A DNA stretch of 28,325 bases from positions 1 to 28,325 of the forward strand of contig CAMBSS010000040.1 of assembly GCA_945870465.1 (NCBI GenBank), written 5' to 3'. Shown here piece after piece: positions 8,832 through 18,086 of this stretch. Each line of letters starts with the position of its first letter. Positions within the stretch are counted from its first letter, which is position 1. Origin of the DNA: Bordetella parapertussis (GTDB lineage Bacteria; Pseudomonadota; Gammaproteobacteria; Burkholderiales; SG8-41). Made by a program: the position numbers and the translations under genes. The notes beneath the pieces were generated by a model, which saw nothing but the letters and a program-made list of their open reading frames with translations, made no database searches and had not been told where the DNA came from.

Positions 8832-8929
8832 GTGAGGCGTGAGGCGTTAGGCGTGAGGAGTGCGGGGTAAAAACTGCACGGCGTGACGCATCTCGTTGTT
8901 TAAATTCCGCCTCACACCTCTCGCCTCTC
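8832..8929. repeat. heptamer inverted-repeat element, family A copy 1 (gcvH/gcvPA spacer)
   Basis: The left arm, 8832-8866, is five in-phase 7-mers: GTGAGGC twice, then GTTAGGC, GTGAGGA and GTGCGGG. The right arm, 8909-8929, is three 7-mers of the reverse complement: GCCTCAC, ACCTCTC and GCCTCTC. A 42-bp AT-richer spacer separates them. The gcvH stop codon (8928-8930) overlaps the right arm, and the left arm stops 9 nt before the gcvPA ATG, so the element fills the whole intercistronic gap. In the mRNA the arms could form an imperfect, slippable hairpin. Confidence 0.85.
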
Positions 8930-9317
8930 AGTGTTTATCCGCGTCCGCAATCGCCTGGTATGCCGCGGCATCGAGCAATCCCGACAACTCGCCGACAGCG
9001 GATGGTTTCAATTTGAACAACCATGCCGAGTAGGCGTCCTGATTGATTTTTTCCGGGGTTTCGGCAAGTTCGGCGTTCGCGGCCGTCACTTCGCCCGACA
9101 GCGGCGCAAACACGTCGGCCGCGGCTTTTACCGATTCGACTACAGCGCACTCTTCGCCCTGCTTCAATGTGCGCCCCACCGCGGGCGCCTCGACGAAAAC
9201 CAGGTCGCCCAGCAATTCCTGCGCATGGTGCGTGATGCCGACGGTTACAGTGCCGTCGGCTTCCTGTTTTACCCACTCGTGCGATTTGGTGTACTTGAGA
9301 TTGGCGGGCGTAGTCAT
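8928..9317 (-). CDS. gcvH: glycine cleavage system H protein
   Basis: This 129-residue lipoyl-carrier protein shuttles the aminomethyl intermediate between P-, T- and L-proteins. The lipoylated lysine is K64 in [10 protein letters not shown], within the usual lipoyl hammerhead fold, and the YTKSHEWV N-terminal block is diagnostic. The ATG lies 61 nt after gcvT. The TGA stop lies inside the right arm of the heptamer repeat. Confidence 0.97.
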   Translation of the reverse strand: MTTPANLKYTKSHEWVKQEADGTVTVGITHHAQELLGDLVFVEAPAVGRTLKQGEECAVVESVKAAADVFAPLSGEVTAANAELAETPEKINQDAYSAWLFKLKPSAVGELSGLLDAAAYQAIADADKH

Positions 9318-9378
9318 TGTTGTGCTCCCAGAATGGATTCGGCTGCGGATTTTATCCTGAAACGATGGTTGTTCTGTC

Positions 9379-10476
9379 TCACGGCTGGACGAGGACTTTG
9401 CCGTGGCGCACGAACGGCGGCTTGACCGCGCGCGCGCTCAGTAATCTGTCGCGCACGGCGACCTGCACTGCATCGCCGGGCTGCACGGCAAGCGGCAAGC
9501 GGGCAAGCGCAATCGAGCGTTCGAGCGTCGGTCCGAAACCGCCGCTGGTGATCTCGCCGTCGCCGTGTAGAGTGACGACTTTCTGATGGCCGCGCATCAC
9601 GCCTTTGTCGATCAAGACGAGGCCGAGCGCGTGGCGTGCCGGCGGCGTTTTTTGCAGCGCGCTTCTGCCGATGAAATCCCGCTCGCTTTTGAGATCCACC
9701 GTCCAGGTGAGGCCCGTCTCCAGCGGCGTGGTCGTCTCATCCATGTCCTGGCCGTAAAGATTCATGCCGGCCTCCAGGCGCAGCGTGTCGCGAGCGCCCA
9801 GCCCTGCCGCGGCCACGCCCAGCGTGCCCAGCTGCCGCCACAGGGAAACTGCTTGCGCCGCAGGCAAAATAATTTCGAAACCGTCTTCGCCTGTGTAACC
9901 GGTGCGCGCGAGCATGGTCTCACCCATATGCGCAGCACTGAAATAAACGAGATCCGCGGCCGCGGCCTGCGAACCGGGTAGCGCCGCATAAACTTTGTCG
10001 CGCGCCTGCGGCCCCTGCACGGCGATGATCGCGAGATCGCGGCGTGCCGTCAGCGTAACTTTGGGTTCGCGCGCGTCGCGCTGCGCGGTCAACCACGCAT
10101 AATCCTTGTCGGCGGTGCCAGCGTTGACGACCAGCCGGAACCAGTCCGCGGCAAAAAAATACACGATTAGATCGTCGAGCACGCCGCCGGCGGGATTGAG
10201 CAGGCAGGAGTACAAAGCTTTGCCCGGTTGCTGCAGACGGCCGACGTTGTTCGCGAGCACGTACGCGAGCAACGCGCGGCTGCCGGCGCCGCGGACGTCG
10301 ATTGCCAGCATATGCGAGACATCGAACATGCCGCACGCCTTGCGCACGCGATGGTGCTCTTCGAGTTGCGAGCCGTAGTGCAGCGGCATGTCCCAGCCGC
10401 CAAAATCGACCATGCGCGCGCCCAGTTCGCGATGCAGCGCGTTGAGCGGCGTGGATTTGAGTGTGGCTGCGGTCAC
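9379..10476 (-). CDS. gcvT: aminomethyltransferase, glycine cleavage T protein
   Basis: The 365-residue protein transfers the methylene unit from aminomethyl-lipoyl-GcvH to tetrahydrofolate and releases ammonia. Family blocks are [23 protein letters not shown], split here as [10 protein letters not shown] and [11 protein letters not shown], then [21 protein letters not shown] and [20 protein letters not shown] choose GTG 10476 ([12 protein letters not shown]). GTG 10482 and TTG 10491 are in frame but sit too close to, or on, the only Shine-Dalgarno-like GGGA. The T protein is the first gene of the operon, directly downstream of the riboswitch terminator. Confidence 0.95.
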   Translation of the reverse strand: MTAATLKSTPLNALHRELGARMVDFGGWDMPLHYGSQLEEHHRVRKACGMFDVSHMLAIDVRGAGSRALLAYVLANNVGRLQQPGKALYSCLLNPAGGVLDDLIVYFFAADWFRLVVNAGTADKDYAWLTAQRDAREPKVTLTARRDLAIIAVQGPQARDKVYAALPGSQAAAADLVYFSAAHMGETMLARTGYTGEDGFEIILPAAQAVSLWRQLGTLGVAAAGLGARDTLRLEAGMNLYGQDMDETTTPLETGLTWTVDLKSERDFIGRSALQKTPPARHALGLVLIDKGVMRGHQKVVTLHGDGEITSGGFGPTLERSIALARLPLAVQPGDAVQVAVRDRLLSARAVKPPFVRHGKVLVQP

Positions 10477-10491
10477 GGGCACGGTTCCCAA

Positions 10492-10526
10492 TAAAAAAGG
10501 GGGAGGCCGACATTCGGCATCACCCC
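10492..10526 (-). terminator. intrinsic terminator / expression platform of the glycine riboswitch
   Basis: On the minus strand GGGG (10523-10526) can pair with CCCC (10500-10504 region). An inner stem GCCGA/TCGGC closes an ATG loop, and a run of six T residues (10493-10498) follows. This is a good Rho-independent terminator between aptamer 2 and gcvT. Its 5' strand directly abuts the 3' strand of the aptamer 2 closing stem, as expected for ligand-controlled termination. Whether glycine turns expression on, as is usual for the family, cannot be proved here. Confidence 0.75.
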
Positions 10527-10730
10527 TCTGTCCGGGTACCTGAGAGATTACAAAACGCGATTGCGCGTCCTGCGTGCCCCTTCGGTGGAAGGGCCTGGTT
10601 GCCGGCCCCGCGCTCTCCAGAGTTGCCTCGTGCGCAGCAGTACTTGAGGAGTTACCTGGCCTGAGCGATTCCGGGTGGGTTGCGCCTTCGGCGGCACCGC
10701 ACTTGCGCGGCGCTCTCTCCTGCTGCGACG
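10523..10730 (-). promoter_or_regulatory. tandem glycine riboswitch upstream of gcvT
   Basis: Two consecutive aptamers are recognisable on the minus strand. Aptamer 1 (about 10625-10730) has GGAGAGAGCGC, GCCGAAGGCGCAA and CGCTCAGGC. Aptamer 2 (about 10523-10624) has CTCTGGAGAGCGC, CACCGAAGGGGCA, ATCTCTCAGGTA and GGACAGAG. These match the conserved core of the glycine riboswitch in its tandem form, which senses glycine and usually induces the glycine cleavage genes. The position, directly before gcvT and its terminator, agrees. A stem-loop at 10732-10752 (GGAGCCCG/CGGGTTCC, with GU pairs) precedes aptamer 1 near the transcript 5' end. Confidence 0.95.
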
Positions 10731-10763
10731 TGGAACCCGCACAACGGGCTCCGCGACGAAGAC

Positions 10764-10793
10764 ACTATACTGCACCGCCGATTTGCGACGCAA
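10764..10793 (-). promoter_or_regulatory. sigma70-like promoter of the gcv operon
   Basis: The minus strand shows TTGCGT (10788-10793), an 18-bp spacer and TATAGT (10764-10769). This gives a predicted start about 10757, just upstream of the leader hairpin and the glycine aptamers. The -10 is strong and the -35 keeps only TTG. The promoter lies in the short gap after the DUF3426 gene, so the gcv operon has its own start. Confidence 0.6.
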
Positions 10794-10810
10794 GTGAAAT
10801 GCGGCGCAAA

Positions 10811-11698
10811 TCAACGGGCAGGGGCCGCAATCAAATCGAGCCGAAAACCCGCTGCGCCGAGATCGCCGGTATCAAGATCGAGCCGGACGATGATTTCAGC
10901 GTTCGGCGCAATGCCGACGCGCGCGTCCTTGCCAGCCGGCAGATATTCGGCGGGCAGAAATATGCGGCGCGCCACCGTGTGCTCCTTGACGTTGGTGAGC
11001 ACCACATCGAGAGCAGGATAGCCGAGTTCCGTCGTCGCGTGATTGCGCAGCGTCGCGGTCAATGCGATCAAACCCGGACTCGCCGGATCGACCGCCTGCA
11101 GGTCGGACGCTTCGATGCTGATCTGGCGCGGCCGCTGCGGCAACGCCACCGTGCAGCGCAGCGACTCGCACATTTTTGCAAGGTAGGGCCGCGCCTCCGG
11201 CACACTTGCTGCGATCTCGCTGCGATAAAAATATGCGCCCTGCGCGGCGAGGCCGGTGAGCATGAGCAGCACGCCGAACGCCCAGCCGCCGCTGCGGCGC
11301 CGCGCCGGCGGCGCGGCGAATTCGCTTTCGGGATACAGCAGCGGCGCGGCCACCGGTTCCTGCACCCGGACCGGCGCTTCGCGAACAGTGGCGGCTTCCG
11401 GCGGCGACGGCGGCGCCTCTACCGCGGGTAGCGGCGGTGCTTTAACGATCTCCTCTGCGGTGACTGCCGCGGCCGGCGCGCTGTCGTGCGGGGCTTCCTG
11501 CAATGCCGGCTCTGCCATTGTCGTTGCGGGCAATGACGCATCGGATACCGCCGTATCGGGCGATGTCACCAATGTTTTGAACCCGTCGAACACCTGGGCG
11601 CAGCGGCCGCAACGCACCATGCCGTGCTGCGCCTGCAACTGCGGCGGCGTGACGCGGAACGAAGTTCCGCAGCTGGGGCATTGGGTGATGATGCTCAT
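10811..11698 (-). CDS. zinc-ribbon, single-TM DUF3426 protein
   Basis: This 295-residue protein starts with an MJ0042-type zinc finger (CPSCGTSFRV at residues 7-16 and RCGRCAQVF around 29-37). A long Ala/Pro/Glu-rich low-complexity stretch (about 45-130) follows, then one transmembrane segment (GWAFGVLLMLTGLAAQGAYFY) and a C-terminal DUF3426 domain. This architecture is widespread in beta- and gammaproteobacteria and often sits beside prmA, but its function is unknown. It begins 9 nt after the prmA stop, so it is co-transcribed and is the last gene of the aroQ-accBC-prmA operon. The cytoplasmic zinc ribbon and periplasmic DUF3426 topology is inferred. Confidence 0.85.
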   Translation of the reverse strand: MSIITQCPSCGTSFRVTPPQLQAQHGMVRCGRCAQVFDGFKTLVTSPDTAVSDASLPATTMAEPALQEAPHDSAPAAAVTAEEIVKAPPLPAVEAPPSPPEAATVREAPVRVQEPVAAPLLYPESEFAAPPARRRSGGWAFGVLLMLTGLAAQGAYFYRSEIAASVPEARPYLAKMCESLRCTVALPQRPRQISIEASDLQAVDPASPGLIALTATLRNHATTELGYPALDVVLTNVKEHTVARRIFLPAEYLPAGKDARVGIAPNAEIIVRLDLDTGDLGAAGFRLDLIAAPAR

Positions 11699-11707
11699 GG
11701 CTGAATC

Positions 11708-12598
11708 TCAGCGCTTGCTGCCGCTGATCAGTACCCAGCCGTCGTCGTGCTGGAGGGGCCCGAGGTCGAACCACGGGCGATAGGCTTCTGCCACTTCGGA
11801 TGCCTGGTGTTCAAGCACGCCGGACAACAGGATATGTCCGTTGCCGCGCGTCGCGCCGGCGAGCAAGGGCGCCAGCAGCTTCAGCGGGTTGGCGAGAATG
11901 TTGGCAAGCACGATGTCGACCGCTTCGGGCGCGGCACTTTCGGCGGGCACGAAATCCATCATCACTTGATTTTGCATTGCATTCTGGCGCGCGGCAAGCA
12001 GCGCCAGTGGGTCGATGTCGACGCCGGTGGCGCGCGCCGCGCCCAGCTTCATCGCGGCAATGCCGAGGATGCCCGAACCGCATCCATAGTCGAGCACGTG
12101 CTCGCCGCCGCGCAGGTTGGCGTCCAGCCAGGCGAGGCACAGCCGCGTCGTCGGGTGGGTGCCGGTGCCGAACGCGAGCCCTGGATCGATTACAAGATTT
12201 ATCGCTTCTGGCGCAGGCGGCGTGTGCCACGTCGGCACTACCCATAGCCGGGAAGATACGCGCACCGGCTGAAACTGGCTTTGCGTCGCGCGCACCCAAT
12301 CCTGATCGGCGACGTGTGCGCTGTCGAAAGGCGTTGCAGCATCGAGGCCCGCCATGTGCAAGGCCGCGGCGATGCTGACCGTCACATCCGCGCCGGCCTC
12401 GAACAATGCACTGACCTGCGACCGCGCCCATTCGCCGGCAGCGGGCTCGCCCGGCTCGCCGAACAAGGCGTGCTCTTGCGGCGTGCCGGCCTGCGCGTCC
12501 GTCACATCGACGGCAACCGCGCCCTGCTCCAGCAAAGCGTCCGATAAAATTTCGACGCTGGCGGCGTCTACGGTGAGAGTGACCGAAAGCCAGGGCAT
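11708..12598 (-). CDS. prmA: ribosomal protein L11 methyltransferase
   Basis: The 296-residue enzyme trimethylates ribosomal protein L11 using S-adenosylmethionine. Diagnostic blocks are DPGLAFGTGTHPTT (substrate-binding loop), LDYGCGSGILGIAA (SAM motif I), GVDIDPLAL and LANILANPL (motif IV). ATG 12598 gives MPWLSVTL, the normal N-terminus; an open extension upstream is only translated repeat DNA. The family A heptamer repeat ends 7 nt before this start, and only GAAGA could serve as a weak Shine-Dalgarno. The gene lies between accC and the DUF3426 gene. Confidence 0.96.
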   Translation of the reverse strand: MPWLSVTLTVDAASVEILSDALLEQGAVAVDVTDAQAGTPQEHALFGEPGEPAAGEWARSQVSALFEAGADVTVSIAAALHMAGLDAATPFDSAHVADQDWVRATQSQFQPVRVSSRLWVVPTWHTPPAPEAINLVIDPGLAFGTGTHPTTRLCLAWLDANLRGGEHVLDYGCGSGILGIAAMKLGAARATGVDIDPLALLAARQNAMQNQVMMDFVPAESAAPEAVDIVLANILANPLKLLAPLLAGATRGNGHILLSGVLEHQASEVAEAYRPWFDLGPLQHDDGWVLISGSKR

Positions 12599-12605
12599 TC
12601 TTCGG

Positions 12606-12688
12606 GAGAGGAGTGAGGCGTAAGGCGAAACCCTACACCGCTCCAGCAAAGTATCTATGCATCATGTGTCTCTCGCCTCTGGCTTCCC
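12606..12688. repeat. heptamer inverted-repeat element, family A copy 2 (accC/prmA spacer)
   Basis: The left arm, 12606-12626, reads GAGAGGA GTGAGGC GTAAGGC. The right arm, 12668-12688, reads GTCTCTC GCCTCTG GCTTCCC, the degenerate reverse complement in the same 7-bp phase. The spacer is 41 bp. The left arm ends 7 nt before the prmA ATG and the right arm begins 16 nt after the accC stop. This is the most degenerate of the three copies. Confidence 0.75.
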
Positions 12689-12704
12689 ATCTTGCGCTCC
12701 TGGC

Positions 12705-14054
<1,350 letters not shown>

Positions 14055-14063
14055 GGATGAACC

Positions 14064-14157
14064 GTGAGGGGCAAAGGGTGAGGTGGGAGGCGAAAAAGCG
14101 AAGGGCAGGACGCTCGATCGGCGTGTTTTCTTTCACGCCTGTCTCCTCACGCCTCAC
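14064..14157. repeat. heptamer inverted-repeat element, family A copy 3 (accB/accC spacer)
   Basis: The left arm, 14064-14091, is GTGAGGG GCAAAGG GTGAGGT GGGAGGC. The right arm, 14137-14157, is GCCTGTC TCCTCAC GCCTCAC. The spacer is 45 bp. The left arm ends 9 nt before the accC ATG and the right arm lies 5 nt after the accB stop, so the element again fills the intercistronic gap. Confidence 0.85.
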
Positions 14158-14162
14158 CGGCG

Positions 14163-14618
14163 CTAGCCAATCACCATCAGCGCGTGGCCGTATTCGACCG
14201 GCTGGCCGTTCTCGACCAGGATGGACTTGATCACGCCGGAGCGGTCGGCCTCGATTTCGTTCAGCATCTTCATGGCTTCGATGATGCACACCGTGTCGCC
14301 TTCGTTGACTGTCTGCCCGACTTCGACGAACGCCTTGGCGCCAGGCGTCGGCGCGCGATAGTAAGTGCCAACCATGGGCGATTTCAGTACATGCCCCTCG
14401 GCCTGCGGTGCGACCGCTTCGCCGCCCGCTGGCGCCGCGGCGACGGGCGCTGCGGCAACCGGCGCTGCCGCGAGCGAAGTCACGGTCGCGCTGGCTGGCG
14501 CATTGGTCGTGACATTGCGGCTGATGCGGACCTTTTCCTCGCCCTCCGTGATCTCCAGTTCGGCGATGCCGGACTCCTCGACGAGATCGATCAGTTTTTT
14601 CAGTTTGCGCAGGTCCAT
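14163..14618 (-). CDS. accB: acetyl-CoA carboxylase, biotin carboxyl carrier protein
   Basis: This 151-residue carrier has an N-terminal helix ([16 protein letters not shown]), an Ala/Pro-rich linker (about 40-70) and a C-terminal biotinyl domain with EAMKM at residues 114-118; K117 is the biotinylated lysine. The [17 protein letters not shown] thumb region is typical of BCCP. ATG 14618 is chosen because a strong GGGAGG Shine-Dalgarno lies 6 nt upstream; an in-frame TTG at 14624 is discounted. It begins 2 nt after the aroQ stop, which implies translational coupling. Confidence 0.97.
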   Translation of the reverse strand: MDLRKLKKLIDLVEESGIAELEITEGEEKVRISRNVTTNAPASATVTSLAAAPVAAAPVAAAPAGGEAVAPQAEGHVLKSPMVGTYYRAPTPGAKAFVEVGQTVNEGDTVCIIEAMKMLNEIEADRSGVIKSILVENGQPVEYGHALMVIG

Positions 14619-14620
14619 GT

Positions 14621-15073
14621 TCAACCTCCCGGTGACTGTTGCAGTGCGTAGTCGAGAGCAAGCTCATATCCCTTGCCGCCCAGCCCGCTGATGATGCCGA
14701 CTGCGATATCGGTGAAATAGGAGTGGTGACGAAACTCCTCGCGCGCGAAAACGTTGGACAAATGCACCTCGATAAAAGGGATCCTGACGGCGGCCAGCGC
14801 GTCGCGCATGGCGACGCTGGTATGCGTGAACGCGGCGGGATTGGCGATGATGAAATCGACGCCGTCACGCTGTGCCTGCTGAATGCGGTTGACGAGCTCG
14901 CCTTCGACATTGCTTTGATAGGCCTCGAGCTGGACGCCGGCCTGGCGCGCGCGGTCGGCCAACCTTTGATTGATCGCGACGAGCGTCACCGTTCCGTAAT
15001 GCGCAGGTTCGCGCTCCCCGAGCAGATTCAGGTTGGGTCCATGCAGAACGAGGATATGTTTATAGGTGGGCAT
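14621..15073 (-). CDS. aroQ: 3-dehydroquinate dehydratase, type II
   Basis: The 150-residue enzyme dehydrates 3-dehydroquinate in the shikimate pathway and forms dodecamers. Catalytic blocks are [18 protein letters not shown] (Tyr26), [20 protein letters not shown] (Asn78 and His84), IEVHLSN (His104) and [10 protein letters not shown]. It is the first gene of the aroQ-accB-accC-prmA-DUF3426 operon, an arrangement common in proteobacteria. A possible promoter lies at 15177-15206. Confidence 0.97.
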   Translation of the reverse strand: MPTYKHILVLHGPNLNLLGEREPAHYGTVTLVAINQRLADRARQAGVQLEAYQSNVEGELVNRIQQAQRDGVDFIIANPAAFTHTSVAMRDALAAVRIPFIEVHLSNVFAREEFRHHSYFTDIAVGIISGLGGKGYELALDYALQQSPGG

Positions 15074-15146
15074 AACGGGCCGTGACTTCCCCGGCGACAG
15101 TTATTGGGGGGTGAAGTAGTGCGCCGGACTGCTCCAGCTTTGCCGA

Positions 15147-15164
15147 CTATCCGTTCCCGGATAG
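15147..15164. other. perfect 7-bp stem-loop in the aroQ leader region
   Basis: CTATCCG, a TTCC loop and CGGATAG form a perfect palindrome. It has no T-run in either direction, so it is not an obvious terminator. It may stabilise the aroQ transcript 5' end or be an operator. Confidence 0.5.
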
Positions 15165-15176
15165 CAACTTATGGTT

Positions 15177-15206
15177 ATTTTGCAGCAGATCGACGCACTT
15201 TGTCCA
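15177..15206 (-). promoter_or_regulatory. candidate promoter of the aroQ-accBC operon
   Basis: The minus strand has TGGACA (15201-15206; 5 of 6 to the -35 consensus), an 18-bp spacer and CAAAAT (15177-15182; 4 of 6). The predicted leader is about 95 nt, with the 15147-15164 hairpin close to its 5' end. Confidence 0.35.
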
Positions 15207-15428
15207 CTTTTAGGCTCTTGATCTAGCTGATGGGGCGCTGTCAGGACTCTCAGCAAGCCACCCCATGCCCTGCTCACTGCCCGCCTGCCACCGGCCAAGC
15301 CGATACCGCAAGAAAACCACTTTACAGGCGGGACGCCAAGCCAGCTCGTAGCGTGCAATTGGCGTATTTCTGTATTTTAACGGCACTTTAGCTGGAATTA
15401 GGCGAAGATACTGCTATCCAAACGCAGA

Positions 15429-15962
15429 TTACAACAAAGGCTTTAGCAGGGATTCGAGCTTTTCCGGTCTTAACATGCCGACTTGGACACTGGCGACCTT
15501 ACCCGACCGGTCGATCACCAAGGTAAACGGTAGCACGCTGCGCTGGTTGCCTAGCTGGCGCGCGAACTCCATGGTTTCCAGTCCACCCACCACGAGGGGG
15601 TAGTTGATGCCCATTTCCTTCGCATATGGCGCGACCCGCTCCTTTTGGTCGATGGCAACTCCCACGAACTGGACGCCATCTGCACGGAAACGCTCCTGAA
15701 ACTGGATAAAACCGGGGATCTCCTCGCGGCACGGCGCGCACCAGGTTGCCCAGAAATTGACCACTAGCACCTTACCGCGCCATTGCTCGAAGGGCTGCAG
15801 CTTGCCGTCCACGCCCATCAGGCTGGCGGCCAGCACCATGCGGCCGGCGGCGGCCGGATCGGGCGGCGCGTCGCTTGTGCGCCACTGATAGAAGAGCGCC
15901 CCCGCTGCCGCAAACGCCACCGCGACGCCGGCGGCGAGCAGCACCTGCCACACGCGGGTCAT
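15429..15962 (-). CDS. membrane-anchored TlpA/ResA-family thioredoxin-like protein
   Basis: The 177-residue protein has an N-terminal signal anchor (about residues 5-26) and a periplasmic thioredoxin fold with the active site WATWCAPCRE (Cys75 and Cys78). The GKVLVVNFWATWC and cis-Pro LPFTLVIDRSGK blocks fit the TlpA/ResA/DsbE group. Such proteins reduce disulfides, often in cytochrome c or copper-centre maturation. Its ATG overlaps the dsbD stop by four bases (ATGA), so it is very probably fed electrons by DsbD. The precise client is unknown. Confidence 0.92.
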   Translation of the reverse strand: MTRVWQVLLAAGVAVAFAAAGALFYQWRTSDAPPDPAAAGRMVLAASLMGVDGKLQPFEQWRGKVLVVNFWATWCAPCREEIPGFIQFQERFRADGVQFVGVAIDQKERVAPYAKEMGINYPLVVGGLETMEFARQLGNQRSVLPFTLVIDRSGKVASVQVGMLRPEKLESLLKPLL

Positions 15963-17752
15963 CGCAGGGCCAGATCGAGGGTCGCCGCGAATTTGCCGGC
16001 GGGCTGGAAACCAACCACGCGCAGACCGTTGATCTCTTTGCCCTGACGATCGAAGAACACGATCCCCGGCGGGCCGAACAGGTTGAAGCGCTTGAGCAGC
16101 GCCTTGTGCTCGTCGAGGTTCTGCGTCACGTCGGCCTGCAGCGCAGCCATGCCGGCCAGCTTGGCACGCACCGCGTCGTCGCTAAACGTATAGCGCTCCA
16201 TCTCCTTGCACGACACGCACCAGTCAGCATAGAAATCGAGCATCACCGGCTTGCCGGCGGCGGCGCGGATCGCGTCATCGAGTTGCGCCAGGCTGTTGAC
16301 GCGCTGAAACGCCGGCGCGCGTTCCTCCTGAGCCGCGGCGCCACGCAACCCCGAGAGCGGCTGCAGAATATCGCGGCCTCCCGACAGCGCGCCGATCAGC
16401 AACGCCGCGCCCGCCAGCAGCGCAATCACACCCACGCCTTTGAACAGTTTGCGAATGCCGGGAGCGTGCGGCGGCAGTGGGTCGAGCGCGTGCAGATAAA
16501 TCGCGCACACGATCAACAATACCGCCCACGCCAGCATGTGCGCCATCACCGGCAGCAGCGGCGACACCAGGTAGATCGCGACACCCAGCAGCAAAACGCC
16601 GAAAAAGCGTTTCACCGTTTCCATCCACGGCCCTGTTTTCGGCAGCAAGGTGCCGGCCGAGGCGCCGACTACGAGCAGCGGCACGCCCATGCCCAGCGCC
16701 ATCGTGAACAACGCCGCGCCGCCCAGCACCATGTCACCCGACTGGCTGATATAGAGCAGGGCGCCGGCCAGCGGCGCCGCGACGCAGGGCCCGACAATCA
16801 GCGCCGACAGCACGCCCATGATGAATACGCCGGCAAAGTGGCCGCCGTGCAGTTTGTTGCTCGTCACGGTGAGTCTGCTTTGCAACGCGCTGGGCAATTG
16901 CAATTCGTAATAGCCGAACATCGATAGAGAAAGCAGCACGAAAACCGCCGCAAAGGCCGACAGCACCCACGGATTTTGCAAAGCCGCGGACAACATGGTG
17001 CCGAGCAGGCCTGCTGCCACGCCGGCCAGTGCGTATGTCAGCGCCATGCCAAGCACATAGGCCAACGACAACGCGAACCCGCGTGCATGCGTGAGGTGCT
17101 CACCGTGCGGCACAAGGATGCCCGACAGGATGGGTATCATCGGAAACACGCATGGCGTGAACGCCAGCAGCAGGCCGAAGCCGAAGAAGCTCGCGATGAG
17201 CGCCCAGAATCCGCCTTTGAACAATCCTGCGATCAGCGCATCTTCCGACTGCGCGCTGGACGCGCCCGCACCCGGGGCGGCAGGCAGGAACGGCGTCTGC
17301 CCGCTCGCGGCGGCGGCCGGCGTAAACGACGCGAGCACCAGCGCCGCCGTCTGCTCCAGCGGCGGGTAACACACGCCGATATCGGCGCAACCCTGCGATT
17401 CCGCCTTTAATGTAAACCCCGCTGCCGGCGCCACCAGGCCTTTGACCGGCAGCACGAAGCGCTGCTCGCCCCGGTAGGTCTGCATTTCGCCGAAATAGTC
17501 GTCTTTCTTGATTTTGCCCGGCGGCAACTGCGATGCGTCCACGGTGATGGACGGTGAATTGGCAACGAATTTGAATTTGTCCCGGTACATGTAATAACCG
17601 GGCGCGATCTCATAGCGCACTTCGACCTGGCTGGCGTCGAGCAGGCGGGCCGAAAAACGAAATGCTTTCTCGGGCTCGAGCAACTCCGGCTCGGACGCGC
17701 CGGCGCCGCACGACAGCAACAGCAGCAGCAGGGGAATCAGTCGTTTAAGCAT
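15959..17752 (-). CDS. dsbD: thiol:disulfide interchange protein DsbD
   Basis: The 597-residue protein transfers electrons from cytoplasmic thioredoxin to periplasmic reductases. All three parts are present: a signal peptide and N-terminal periplasmic domain with the Cys pair C122/C128 (GCADIGVCYPP), a multi-spanning membrane domain (about 180-460) with FTPCVFPMIPI and VGPCVAAPL cysteines, and a C-terminal periplasmic thioredoxin domain with DWCVSCKEMER. The length is normal for full DsbD. It starts 7 nt after cutA and overlaps tlpA by 4 bp, in an epimerase-cutA-dsbD-tlpA operon. Confidence 0.97.
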   Translation of the reverse strand: MLKRLIPLLLLLLSCGAGASEPELLEPEKAFRFSARLLDASQVEVRYEIAPGYYMYRDKFKFVANSPSITVDASQLPPGKIKKDDYFGEMQTYRGEQRFVLPVKGLVAPAAGFTLKAESQGCADIGVCYPPLEQTAALVLASFTPAAAASGQTPFLPAAPGAGASSAQSEDALIAGLFKGGFWALIASFFGFGLLLAFTPCVFPMIPILSGILVPHGEHLTHARGFALSLAYVLGMALTYALAGVAAGLLGTMLSAALQNPWVLSAFAAVFVLLSLSMFGYYELQLPSALQSRLTVTSNKLHGGHFAGVFIMGVLSALIVGPCVAAPLAGALLYISQSGDMVLGGAALFTMALGMGVPLLVVGASAGTLLPKTGPWMETVKRFFGVLLLGVAIYLVSPLLPVMAHMLAWAVLLIVCAIYLHALDPLPPHAPGIRKLFKGVGVIALLAGAALLIGALSGGRDILQPLSGLRGAAAQEERAPAFQRVNSLAQLDDAIRAAAGKPVMLDFYADWCVSCKEMERYTFSDDAVRAKLAGMAALQADVTQNLDEHKALLKRFNLFGPPGIVFFDRQGKEINGLRVVGFQPAGKFAATLDLALR

Positions 17753-17759
17753 TGAGGGT

Positions 17760-18086
17760 TCAGCCGATCTCGGTCACGGTCGCCGCGTTCAGCCATTCGA
17801 GGTAGTCGCCCGAGCCGTGCCCTACAGAGACCGCGACGATTTCCGGAAGTTCGTAGGGGTGCAGGCTTTTGATCGCGGCTTCGACCTCGGCATAGATTTC
17901 GCTGCGCGTCTTGATCAGCAGCGGCACTTCGCCGGCGGTTTCGACCGCGCCCTGCCAGCGGTAAACCGAAGTACATTCGGCGAGTATATTGACGCACGCC
18001 GCGAGCCTGCGCTCGACCAGCGTATGCGCGATTTTCTGCGCAACCTCACGATCCGGCACATTGGTTATCACGATGATCGCGCTCAT
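17760..18086 (-). CDS. cutA: divalent-cation tolerance protein CutA
   Basis: The 108-residue protein is a full-length CutA1 of the trimeric, PII-like ferredoxin fold. Signature blocks are ERRLAACVNIL, SVYRWQG, LLIKTR and LHPYELPEIVAV. In E. coli cutA also neighbours dsbD, where the locus was linked to copper tolerance. The biochemical function remains unclear. The ATG overlaps the epimerase stop by four bases. Confidence 0.96.
   Translation of the reverse strand: MSAIIVITNVPDREVAQKIAHTLVERRLAACVNILAECTSVYRWQGAVETAGEVPLLIKTRSEIYAEVEAAIKSLHPYELPEIVAVSVGHGSGDYLEWLNAATVTEIG

Larger units (their letters stand above)
15074..15428. other. 355-bp non-coding spacer, AT-richer than flanks, with several inverted repeats
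   Basis: This gap between aroQ and tlpA holds no credible gene. It contains a perfect 7-bp hairpin (CTATCCG/CGGATAG, 15147-15164), and an 8-bp inverted repeat, CCCGCCTG (15280-15287) and CAGGCGGG (15325-15332), around a 37-nt loop. A minus-strand promoter candidate is also present. The base composition differs from the flanking coding DNA. It may be a long leader region, an uncharacterised small RNA locus or an eroded mobile-element remnant, and I cannot distinguish these. Confidence 0.5.

Noticed and set aside
8832..8929. Intrinsic terminator explanation for the heptamer elements
   Set aside because: The elements lie inside operons, the predicted hairpins are imperfect, and no T-run follows the 3' arm.
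12598..12649. N-terminal extension of prmA into the heptamer repeat
   Set aside because: The added residues are simply translated repeat. MPWLSVTL at 12598 is the family N-terminus.
15101..15358. 85-residue minus-strand open frame in the aroQ/tlpA spacer
   Set aside because: It starts with TTG, has no ribosome-binding site and no recognisable domain, and its composition is that of translated non-coding DNA.
15875..16927. 350-residue plus-strand open frame over dsbD
   Set aside because: It is antisense to DsbD, with low-complexity Arg/Gln/His composition and no family motif.
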